DNA of 64,000 bases from Phaeosaccion multiseriatum (taxonomy: Eukaryota; Ochrophyta, other classes). Both the position numbers and the translations under genes were made by a program. The DNA lies in assembly GCA_965112735.1 (NCBI GenBank), contig OZ218962.1, forward strand, positions 186,001 to 250,000, given 5' to 3'. The notes under the pieces were generated by a model. The model was not told where the DNA came from, made no database searches, and saw only the letters and a program-made list of their open reading frames with translations. Position 1 is the stretch's first letter. Every line of letters begins with the position of its first letter. Positions 36,001 to 46,481 of this stretch are shown here, piece after piece.

Positions 36001-37914
36001 CTGTGGTCTGCTGGCCTCTCTTTGCCCTGCTTGGCCTTCCACAGGGCTTCGAGCCTTTCGTGCTGCCCCTCTTCCTCGAGGGCTCTGTGCGCAACATGAA
36101 GGTACGTGAGGGGAAGGGGTCGAGAATGTCGAGAATGTCAAGAATGTCGAGAATGTCGAGAATGGCAGCATATGGCACGATGAGAATTCATTCGATCTCT
36201 GACATGACGTGTCGATGGAGGCCTTTCCCTCCTCCCTTCCTCCCCCCCTCCCTTTCTCCCTCGCTCTCTCTCCCCCTCCTCCCTTCCTCCCTCGCTCTCT
36301 CTCCCCCTCCTCCCTTGCTCCCTCGCTCTCTCTCCCTCTCCCTCCCTTGCTCCCTCGCTCTCTCTCCCTCCCCCTCCCTCTTGCTGTGCTGAAGTGCGCC
36401 TCCTTCCTCGCTCTTGCGAGTCATTCCATTCTTGTTCCTTACGCGTAATGCCTCGGCCCTTTCTGTAACCACCATACCACCAACGCCTGTACGTGCCTCA
36501 CGACAGGTGCTGGACACCATCGACGAGAAGCGCGAGCTGTTCGAGACCACCAAGGCGGGCCCCCTGTACGACAAGATCCTGGCCATGTACAAGATTAGCG
36601 AGAACTTGGGGGAGACGACCTTCGAGATTGGCCGAGTGCAGGGCTTCTCGCCGGGCTGGCTGGAGAACGAGTCGAGTGAGTAGAGGGGGGTGATGCGGAG
36701 AGGAGAGGAGGGGAGGGGAGGGGAGGGCAGGCAGGGGAGGAGCGGTGGGGGAGGGGAGGGGAGGGGAGGGGAGGGGAGATAAATTCATGTGGGGCATTTA
36801 TGTTGACTGACGGCACGCTCCTCCTCCTCCCCCTCCTCCTCCTCCTCCTCCTCCTCCTCCTCCTCCTCCTCCTCCCTCCTCCCTCCCTCCCCCCCCCCTT
36901 CCCTTCCCTGCCTCCTCCCCCCCCCTTCTAGTCTGGCTGCACATGTCCTACAAGTGGTACTTGGAGATTCTCAAGGCAGGTCTCTTTGAGGAGTTCTGGA
37001 ACGAGGTGTCCACAGGCGTCGTGGTCTTCATGAACCCCGAGATCTACGGCCGCTCGCCTCTTGAGTGCTCCAGCTTCCTCGCCTCCAGCAGGTTAGTATG
37101 TGAGCGAGGTTGGGTCACGAGGTTGGGTCTCACCCTCCCTCGCTCCCTCCCTCCCTCCTTCCCACTCACGCACTCCCTCCCCTCCCCTCCCCTCCCCTGC
37201 CCTGCCCATCCACTGCCATCGCCCTCCCGAACTGCAGATACATGGACTCCTCCCTGTGGGGCGGCGGTTTCGTGTCCCGCCTGTCCGGCTCCACTTCGGA
37301 GTTCATGAGCATGTACAACTTGATGATGTACGGCCCCACCCCCTTCACCACCAACGCCAAGGGACAGCTCCAGCTCCAGCTGGTGCCGGCCCTGCCCGGT
37401 TGGTTGTTCAAGGAGGACGGCACGCTGACCTTTACCTTCCTGGGCATGGTCAATGTCACATACCACAACCCAAGCGGGGTAAGTTGGGCTGGCTGCTGCT
37501 GTATCACCAACTGCTGCTGCTGCTGAGGATGGGGCTGGGGAGGGGAATGGATGGAAGGAGAGGGGGAGGAGGGGAGAGCAGAGCAGAGCAGAGCGGAACG
37601 TCTTCCTGTTTTTCTGTCCTTTGATTTGCAGCCAATCCAATCAGTCCATCCACGGGAAGGGCTGAAACGGAATTCCCTCCCTCTCCTTTTGGTTGTACAT
37701 ACTTAACCTCGCCATCTTATCTCTCCACTGCCATTCCCATCCACTGCCATCCCCCCCTTCTCAGAGGGACACGTGGGAGGACTCAATGGAAGTGCTGCGC
37801 ATCTCTATGGACGACGAAGAGGAGGTCAGGGGATGGGAGCACGTCACTCACGACGCCGCTCAGAGGATTCGAGAGGGGCTCATCAGGAACCTCGACGTCT
37901 TCTACAGGGCCTAA
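25861..37914 (+). CDS. GH94/GH161-type beta-glucan phosphorylase, membrane-anchored, 25 exons
   Basis: Exons: 25861-26104, 26558-26637, 26911-27151, 27344-27546, 27712-27756, 28044-28304, 28561-28639, 29476-29626, 29922-29986, 30229-30326, 30484-30597, 30812-30950, 31082-31146, 31453-31575, 32214-32357, 32681-32923, 33439-33647, 33923-34055, 35140-35285, 35599-35668, 36045-36101, 36507-36675, 36932-37091, 37238-37478 and 37765-37914; all phases close, 1209 residues. A Ser/Gly-rich head and one membrane segment (about 46-63) make it a type II membrane protein. Family landmarks are [78 protein letters not shown] and [21 protein letters not shown]800 in the last is the likely general acid. I recall the same set from bacterial proteins labelled cellobiose phosphorylase, now partly GH161 beta-1,3-oligoglucan phosphorylases, also reported from chrysophyte algae. 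It should split beta-glucan with phosphate to glucose-1-phosphate. Specificity is inferred. Confidence 0.87.
28640..29060. repeat. (CAGT)/(CAGG) tetranucleotide array in intron 7
   Basis: The donor GTCAGTCC at 28640 passes directly into CAGT, CAGG and CACT units for over 400 bases. Confidence 0.9.
31213..31278. repeat. (GGGA)n microsatellite in intron 13
   Basis: About 16 GGGA units lie in the intron 31147-31452. Confidence 0.9.
31735..32213. repeat. Minisatellite of ~23-24 bp that ends in the 3' splice site
   Basis: About 20 copies of CTCTTCCTCCCCATACACCT (A/G variants at one site), followed by CTA. The last unit, CATACGCCTCTATTAG, provides the acceptor AG at 32212-32213 of exon 15. Confidence 0.92.
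32358..32545. repeat. (GTCA)n microsatellite starting at a donor
   Basis: The donor GTCAGTCAGT at 32358 leads within about 20 bases into GTCA units and AATCTGTC variants. Confidence 0.88.
33003..33042. repeat. (GT)n microsatellite
   Basis: Almost pure GT tract in intron 16. Confidence 0.9.
33170..33432. repeat. Irregular CATACCC / CCCATATGCCTATG array before an acceptor
   Basis: Mixed units CATACCCTATACCC and CCTATATGCCTGTGCATACC alternate up to 17 bases before exon 17. Confidence 0.88.
34060..34386. repeat. Minisatellite, TTAGAGGCATACGAGGAGACAGA unit
   Basis: About 13 units of 23-24 bases start right after the donor at 34056. The unit begins TTAGAGGCATACGAGGAG. It is the mirror (reverse-complement type) of the CATACGCCTCTA units that precede acceptors elsewhere in this gene. 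Confidence 0.92.
34466..34974. repeat. 24-bp minisatellite open in both directions
   Basis: About 21 units of a 24-base monomer, CACTGACTTAAGTGACTTGG plus GGGG, mostly identical. Because 24 is a multiple of three, both strands show long repeat frames (GTDLSDLG and PKSLKSVP). They lie inside intron 18 and are not genes. Confidence 0.95.
36825..36875. repeat. (CTC)n tract in intron 22
   Basis: CTC units in the pyrimidine-rich 3' half of the intron before exon 23. Confidence 0.88.
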
Positions 37915-38647
37915 GCAGTTGGTGATACAGGGCCCAAGCAGGGCCCAAGAGCCGTTTAGTGCCTCGGCGGGGGGGAGGGAAGGAAGGAGGGAGAACACAA
38001 GAGGCCGGGCCTCTCCCTTCTCCTTCCCGTCCTCCTTCCTTCCACCGACCATCCCTCCTTGATGCATGACCCAAGCGGTCATTGAGTGCAGTGCCGTGCC
38101 GTGCCGTGGCGTGCAGTGCAGCACTGCCTTGGGACTGACGTGAAGTTGTAGTGAGGGGAGGGAGGGGCGAAGAAGCGACTTTTGGAACTGTCTCGTTTTC
38201 GTGTGTCCTTGGACGAGCGAGGGCAGGGGGGAGGGGAGAGAAGAAAAGACTACCACACACCACACACACACCACACACACATTACGACCACAGTACGACA
38301 CAGTACGAGTGCCAGCTTGATCACAGGCATATGGGCAGGCGTACATGTGTGGGCAGAAGTAAGCACAGTTTTGCATCGATTTTAAAGTTTAATCCGAAGA
38401 GTGGATCACGTGTATCATGTCTTGCTTCAAGTTGATGGCCATTGCTTCAAGTTGATCAAGTTGAGTGGTCATTGGTCCGATCCTTTTGCTCGGACTCTTG
38501 AGCTGATGGTTCAGGGGGAGATTAGGGGAGGGGAGGAGGGTTGGGTCACAGGGAGGCGAGCAGCCCCTCTTTGAGCTCTGCTGTATCACCAACTCCTACT
38601 CCAGCTGCTGCTGCTGTTGCTGCTGCTGCTGCTACTGCTGCTACTCC

Positions 38648-38684
<37 letters not shown>

Positions 38685-38704
38685 ACTCCTGCTGCTGCTA
38701 CTCC

Positions 38705-38735
<31 letters not shown>

Positions 38736-39149
38736 ACTCCTGCTGCTGCTGTTGCTGGCGCTTGTCTCTGTCTCTCTGCTCGGTGGCCCCTTGCTCTCCA
38801 AGCCTTCAAGCCGTGTATCGGTGTTGACTGGATTGTGCGGCATGATTGTAGCCTCGATAGATACACCACACCGCTCACTGCCTTGCACACCGCACACCGG
38901 GATGCTCTACCACAGGCAGCGTTGGTCCCGTCTCGTGCACTGCTGCTGCTGTCCTGGTTATCCTCTTGCTGACCCTGTGCTGACCTTGTGCTGACCTTGT
39001 CCTTTCGATTCGTCGCATCGGCTGCTGTTGCTCTTACTGTTGCTGTTGCTGTTGCTGGCGTGACAAGCACCGCCAGCAGGCAAGCAGCAGACAGCGTGCG
39101 TCGCCGCATGGCCGAGTCATTGGCAGTCGCAGACATGGACCGCAGGCCA

Positions 39150-39195
<46 letters not shown>

Positions 39196-40067
39196 CAGGA
39201 CTTGCACCGCATGGCCGATGGCAGCAGACAGCAGCAGGGAGGGCCTTTGCCTCCTTGTGTGCTGTGGCGCTCCTTCCTTGCAAAGGGCTCCCCTCCCTGC
39301 AAAGGGCTCCCCTCCCTGGGGCCCTTTGGGCTCCCCCACGCGCCGCACTCTGAGCGAGTGACCCCTCCCACTCGCCACACACACACACACGGCGGGGCGG
39401 AGGGGCGGAGGGGAGGGGCTGCTGCTGGGGGAGGGGATAAAAGGCGGCAAGGCGCTAAGCTTAGCTGGCCCAAGGCCGAGGGCTCAAGGCCGAGGGCCGA
39501 GGGCTCAACAAGACTGGAGGCTGAACAAGGCTGGAGGCTCAACAAGACTGGAGGCTCAACAAGGCTGGAGGCTGAACAAGGCTGGAGGCTGAACAAGGCT
39601 GGAGGCTGAACAAGGCTGGAGGCTGAACAAGGCCGGAGCTCGGTGCGTCGCGGTCCGCGGGGAGAGCTTGTCCCTCGATATTCACTCCAGAGTACTCAGT
39701 TCGAAGGCCCCCACCGTCCACTGAGGGACAGAGAGAGAGAGAGAGAAAGCAGATGCACTCCACGCCCCTCCGTCACATATGGCAGCAACGAGCGCTCTCT
39801 GTCGTGATGAACGACTCCAAGCGGCAGGGCAAGGGGCAGCAAACAGAGCACTGCCCTCTGATGGCAGCAGATGCCAGGCCCTCCTCCTGCTCCTCCTCCT
39901 GCTCCTCCTCCTCCTCCTCCTCCTCCTCCTCCTCCTCCTCCTCCTCCTCCTCCTCCTCCTCCTCCTCCTCCTCCTTCTCGTGCTGCCCGCTCCTCCCCCG
40001 CCCCCTTGGACCCCCTCCCACGACAGCTCCTTCCACCCCTCCTTCCCTCCTTCCCTCCATCCACCCT
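37915..40067. other. Intergenic between convergent genes, repeat-rich
   Basis: 3' ends of the phosphorylase (+) and the golgin (-) meet here. No gene recognised. It holds a CAGTTGGTGATACAG copy right after the stop (37916-37930), (CTG)n at 38600-38758, (ACAG)n at 39150-39195, an AGGCTGAACAAGGCTGG repeat at 39500-39635 and (CTC)n at 39903-39975. Large frames here are artefacts of these repeats. Confidence 0.6.
39500..39635. repeat. 16-bp tandem repeat, GGCTGAACAAGGCTGGA unit
   Basis: Eight or nine imperfect copies alternate between CTGAACAAGG and CTCAACAAGA. Confidence 0.85.
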
Positions 40068-43000
40068 CTACCTCCTCACTAAGGGCTGCATGCTGGGGTT
40101 GTGGTTCACGGCCCTCCTCCCCCCCACTACTGTGGCTGGGGGCTTGGCCGCGAAGCACCAATCCCATGGTCCCTCTTGACTGACTCTCTGCACCTCCTCC
40201 TCCGTGAACTCGAGTACGGTGGCGATGACGCGTATGAGGTGTCTCCTCTCGCTGCAGCCCGAGGCCAAACTCATGTACTTTACCATCTGGGGCGGGAAGC
40301 AATTTCATTCCAGTCCAGTCCATCAGAGAGGGTGAGAGAGAAAGGGGGGAGGGGCGAACGAACGAGCGAGAGAGAGAGAGAGAGGGGGAGAGAGAAAGAG
40401 CGGGACGCCGAACGAGGTAGGGAGGGGAGGAGGCAATCATGAGTCATGGATGTGAGGGCGAGGAAACGAAGGAGGTGCGAGTGATTCTGACTTGTTTCAG
40501 TTGTAGTACAGTATCCCCCTCTCTTGATGCCCCTTGACGTCACTTGACGTCACTTACGAACGAAGGCAACCCATCAACTCACCACGTTCTTGAGGTATTC
40601 CATGTTGACTCCTTCGCGGCGCTGAATGCTCCCCAGCTCGCCAAGCTGCTCCATCATGCTGGCCTGGAGAGGCGAGAGCAGAGCAAGCAAGGGGACAGCA
40701 GGAGGGAGTGGGCGAGGGATTGAGGGGGGGTGACTGCTGACTGCTTCCGGAGTATTCCTTACCTTCTCCCTTGCTTGCTCTTCAAGCTCCTGCCTGAGCT
40801 CGAGTAGCGTCTGTTGAGCACTTCGGAGCTCTTCCTCCCTGAGCGATAAGCGACAGATACGTCAATTTGAAGCGGCGACAAGCGATAAGTCAATGAAATG
40901 AAGAGGCCATCGTCATGTGTTTGGGCAATCGTCAATCACACGCACGGAGCCACCATAAGGGAGAGGGAAGGGGAAGGGGAGGGGGAAGGGGAGGGGGAAG
41001 GGGAAGGGGAGAGGGAAGGGGAAGGGGAAGGGGAAGGGGAAGGGGAAGGGGAAGGGGGAGGGGAAGGGGAAGGGGAAGGGGAAGGGGAAGGGGAAGGGGA
41101 AGGGGAAGGGGGAGGGGAAGGGGAAGGGAAGGGGAAGGGGAATTGGGTGACCTCGAGTTACAAGGGAGAGGCAGGGGGGGGGGGGGGGGGGATGGTTGGC
41201 CTCATACAGCAATATCCCCCACGCCTCAGGACTAAAGGTGGGTTTAGTATCACTTCCTCTGCCCCCCCCCCCTTCCTCCTTCTCCTCCTCTGCCAAGGCC
41301 CCCTCCTCCTCCTACTAATACTACTGCTGTATCACCAACCGGCCAATGACGTACCTCATTTCTGACAGCTGCTGCAGGCCCGCCCCCCTCTGCGCCTGAG
41401 CGGCGGCGAGCTCCATGATCTTGCGGTCAGAGTGCCCCCCTGATGCCACCTGAGAGGGAGAGGGAGAGGGAGAAGGAGAGGGAGAGGGAGAGGGAGGAAG
41501 GGGGAGGGGAAGAAAGATGGAGGGACAGAGGTGAGACAGGGCAGGCGCAAGAAAGACAGATGGGGAGAGAGGACGAGAGAGAAAGGGAGATGAGGAGAGA
41601 AGGGAGGGGGGAGAGAGAGAGAGGTGGAGAGAGGGGGAGACATAGGTACGGTGCAAGAGAGGAACGGTGAGAGATGGAGAAAGAGAGGGTGGGGGGGGGG
41701 AGAGAGAGGGAGAGAGAAGGGAGGGGGGCAGAGAGAGGGAGGGAGGGAGAGAGGGAGGGAGGGAGAGATGAAGCACCCACCTCTGCCTCCAGCACGTTAA
41801 GTTTGGCGGTGAGGGCCCCGACTTGCTTCTCCCTCTCGTCCAGCATGCGCCTCGCCAGGGAAGCTTTCTTGGAGCTTTCCTTGGTGACCTCCGACAAGCG
41901 CTGCTCGTGCTCACTGATGGGATGAGGGGGGGAGGGAGGGAGAGAGAAAGGGCGAAGAAGACATACGGAAATGCAGAGAGAGAGAAGGGGGGGGGGGGGG
42001 GGGGGGGGAGAGGAGTGAGAGAGACACAGGTGGAGAGAGACGGAGGAAGGGAAAGGGGGAGAGTGGGAAAGGGGCAAGGGGGAGAGAGGGAGAGATGCAG
42101 AGGCGAAGGGATGCAGACACAGACAGAGAGAGGCAGAGAGACAAGAGAGAGAGGCAGAGAGGGAGACAGAGAGAGAGGCAGAGAGGGAGACAGAGAGAGG
42201 TAGAGAGGGAGAGAGAGAGAGAGAGAGAGGTGGAGAGGGAGACAGAGAGGGAGACAGAGAGAGGGGTGGAGAGGGAGGCAGAGAGGGAGACAGAGAGGCA
42301 GAGAGGGAGACAGAGAGAGAGGCAGAGAGGGAGACAGAGAGGGAGACAGAGAGAGAGGCAGAGAGGGAGACAGAGAGAGAGGCAGAGAGGGAGACAGAGA
42401 GGCAGAGAGGGAGACAGAGAGAGACGCAGAGAGGGAGACAGAGAGGGAGACAGAGAGGGAGACAGAGAGAGAGGCAGAGAGGGAGACAGAGAGAGAGGCA
42501 GAGAGAGGGAGACAGAGAGAGAGGCAGAGAGGGAGACAGAGAGAGAGGCAGAGAGGGAGACAGAGAGGCAGAGAGAGGGAGACAGAGAGAGAGGCAGAGA
42601 GGGAGACAGAGAGGGAGACAGAGAGAGAGGCAGAGAGGAAGACAGAGGGAGACAGAGAGAGGTAGAGAGGGAGACAGAGAGAGACAGAGAGGGAGGTAGA
42701 GAGAGGGAGACAGAGAGGGAGACAGACAAGAGGCACAGAGACAGAGAGTGCACGGGTGGCGGTGGATGGACCGCTTCGTTCGTTCTCTGGCGCCCTCCTT
42801 GCACGCACACGTGTGAAGCGCTTAAAGCGTACCTCTTACGTAAGCGTACCTCTTTAAGCGCTGCACCTCCTCCCTTCGTGCCTTGCCCTCCTCGGCCCTT
42901 CCCCTCTCTGCCTCCTCTTGTATGGCCAGCTGCCGCTGCTGCTGCTCCTTCTGCTGCTTGCTGAGCTCCTGCTGCCTCGCGGAGAGGGCCGTGGCCTCTG

Positions 43001-46000
43001 CCCTGAGGCCCTTGTTGAGGCTCTGAAGCTCCTCAACCTTGGGGGGTGGGTAGGGGGTGGGGGGGAGGGTGCGAGCCTTTGGAGGCAGACCCATACACCT
43101 CTAAAAGGAGCAGAGAAACAAAAGCCCACTCACCCACTGACTTAACCACATCCGCCCAACCATCCACGCACCCACACACACATACACACGCACACACACA
43201 CGCACACACACACACACACACACACACGCACGCACACACGCACACACACACACACACACACAGACACACACACACACACACACACTTTCATTGACATACA
43301 CACACACACCTTGTCCTCCAGAGAGGCGATGAGGGCAACTCTGTCTCCGTACTGCTGAGCAGCGTCAAGCTTCTCCGCCTAAGTCATTAAGCGGGTGGGG
43401 AGAGGCGTTGTCATGAGGGGGGAAGGGGTTCTATTGAAATATAGGAAAGAACGTAAGAAAAGAGGAGGAGGGGGGGGGGGAGTGGGCGAATAAGGAAGCA
43501 CCGAGCTTGTTGCTGACATATGGAGAGCTTTTGCTGACATATGGAGAGCTTTTGCTGACATATCGACCGACAGACCTTGAGGCGCGTCTCGTTCCCGTCC
43601 TTCTCCACGAGCAGGCTCCTGAGCTCCTCCGCCTGAGTCAAGGGAGGTTACGTAGCATTACATAAGATTAGAGAAGAATGCGTGTGCGCGTGTGCACACC
43701 TACCATCCACTGAGTCAACATCACAAAGCACCCACCCCCCCCCCAGAAGCACATGACCACAAATGGCGCAAGAGCAGCGAAGTGCCAAGTGCGGTACATG
43801 TACGTACGTAACAACGTAAGTACGGTACATACGCCATCGTACCTGCTTGCGGTAGTCGTCTGCCCTGTTGGCCGTATCCGCGAGACCGGCCTGCGCAGTC
43901 GTCACCTCTTTCTCTAAGGCCTCGCACCGTGCCGCCTGGGGGGGGGGGGGGATGGCAATTGATGTACGTCACATGGGCACGACCTCCAGGGAAAGTGAAG
44001 CACCAGAATCACACGCACACACACACGCGCACACGCACACACACAAGCGCACACGCACACACACACATGCATGCTTACACACACGCGCACACACACGTGC
44101 ACACCCACACACACGACCGCCCGCGCTCCCCTCCTCTCCCTCCCTCCCCTGTGCCCACCTTGGGCCTGAGCGTAGCGACCTCCCCCCTCAGTCCCTGCAG
44201 CTCCTCGTGCTCCTCCCTCTGCTGTACCACCAACTGCTGCAGCTTGGTCTCCGCCCTCCCCGCCCTCTGCTTAAAATCCTCCCTCTGCCCGAGGGCGGTG
44301 TCGAGCTGCTGCTTCATTTCCTCTGCCGCCGCCGCCACAAGCTTGGCATCTTGCGCCTCCTGTTTGGGGGGGGTGGGACACCCAATCACACACACATCAC
44401 GTATCACACACGTCATACGGAGGCAAGGGGCAAGGGGAAGGTGTTAGAGGCGTATGTGAAGCAAGTGAGCACGTATATATGTGTGTGTGCGTGCGTGCGT
44501 GCGTCAGTACCGCTAGTCATACGTACCACGTACGTAATGACATGAAGCGCACATCACATCACATGACATTTGATGAAAGCAATCCGCCACATGGTATGGC
44601 TTGGCCTCTTTCTCCACTCTCGCCTCTGCGCTGTCTCCTCTCTCTCTCCCCTCGCTGTCTCCCCCCTCTTCCCCCTCCCCCCCACCCCCCTCCTCCCTCG
44701 TCTCTCATGTCTCACCTTTGTCCGCAGGGTGATTTCCGCTTTGGCATTCTCCTCGGCCTTGACAGCGTTGCGCACCTGAGGGGCTCAAGTATCGACCTCG
44801 ACATTGTAAGTGGATGTCGATTCTTTTGCTCGATCGACCTCACATTGTCCTCTCCAACACACGCCCCCCCACACCCCTCCCTACACACACACACATACAC
44901 ACACGCACACACGCACACACACACACACACACACACATACACACACGCACACACGCACACACGCACACACACACGCACACACACACATACGCACACACAC
45001 GCACACACACGCACACGCACACACACCCACACACACACATACACACGCACACACACACATACACCCACCTGCATCTGCATGGCAATGAGTTGATCCTCTC
45101 CTCTCGAGGCCAAAGCCTTGCTCTCCTCACGCAGCTCTTCCGCCTGCCAGGCCCAGGGGGCACAGGGGTCCCCAGGGGGGCACAGGGGTCCCCAGGGTGG
45201 CGTGCGGCGGACGGAAAGAAAGCAACGAGGCACCAGCGGGGCGGGGGGGCAACTTAAGTTCTTGTCACTCCTCTCTCTCTCTCCCTCCCTGGAAGGCCAA
45301 GCGAGCGCTCTGAAGGACTTCCTCTCACAGCCCCCCCACTGCCCCACTACCCCCTCGCCCCATCCACTGCCATCCCCACCTCCCCATCCACTGCCATCCC
45401 CCCCTCCCACCTCCCACCTACCTGTGCAGCGGCCTGCGCGAGGTCCTCCTGCGCTGCCTCCAGCCTGTCTCTCAGGGCAAGAGTCGCCTTTGCCTCAGCC
45501 TTGGCCTTGGCAGAGGAGAGGGACAGCTCCTGCTGGGACAGGTCAGCGGCGCGGAGCATGCGTCTGGCCGGCCCGTGCGTACGGTGGGGGGAGTGGGGGA
45601 GGGGAGGGGAGGGGAGGGGAGGGGAGGGGGTGATATGAGGCTGTGCAGAGAAGGGTCGGACAACGGACAAGCAATGGGAGTGTGTGTGTGTGCGTGAGTG
45701 CGCATAGCTGTGTTGTGCTGTGCTGTGCTGTGGGTAGCACCAACTGCTGAACTGTACTGTCTTACCCTCGCTCGCTCTGGAGACCTTCGATGTCCTTCTC
45801 CAATTTGACAACCTGTGAGGTGTAAGGATGATAGTGTATGGGAGGGAGGGAGGGAGGGAGGGAGAGAGGGAGGAAGGTGCTAAGAGAGCGGTTGAAGAGA
45901 GAGCGAAGGAAGTGAGGAGGATGGCGAGAGAGCGGGATGAAGAGAGAGAGAGAGAGATGAAGAGAGGGGCTTGAGGCCGAGGTGGATGAAGAGGAGGGTT

Positions 46001-46438
46001 CTTTGAGCCGTGATCCAATACCGTGCCGTGCTAACCTCCTTCCTAAGGCCCGCAACAAGCGCCTTGTCCTCTGACGAGCCGCCAAGGGTGCCTGAAGCCG
46101 CTCGGTCAAGAGTTGGCGGCTGTATCGCCAACTGCTGTGGTTGCTTCTGCTGGTCACTGTGAGCGGGGCTCTCCCTCTCACTGCTGCTCTCCTGCTCTAG
46201 TGGCGGTGCCGCTGGTGGCTGTATCACCAACTGTTCCTCCTGTCCCTCTGTTGGCGGCGACTGCTGCTGGCCGACGGCCTCTCGACTGGCCTGCCGCTCT
46301 TGCTGCTCCTGGTGCCGCAATTGCTGAGCGCCAAGCGAAGACAAGGTCACCAGGCACCACCAGGCACCACCCACAGGGTGCAGCACAGAGGGAGGGAAGG
46401 GGAGGGGAATGAGCGGCAGAGCGGGGCAGGTGCGCAGC

Positions 46439-46481
<43 letters not shown>

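Noticed and set aside
18464-37914. Bacterial contamination or a very recent bacterial transfer, suggested by SfsA and the phosphorylase
   Set aside because: Both genes have many phase-consistent spliceosomal introns and algal-type N-termini, so they are long-established nuclear genes.
38546-39388. 280-codon minus frame with Ala/Thr/Val runs
   Set aside because: Driven by CTG repeats in an intergenic region, with no conserved-looking segment and no usable gene structure.
41321-42964. Frames of several hundred codons with LSLS or RQRERQ repeats
   Set aside because: Purine/pyrimidine minisatellite in golgin introns; the real exons at 41355-41449 and 41781-41913 use other frames or short parts only.
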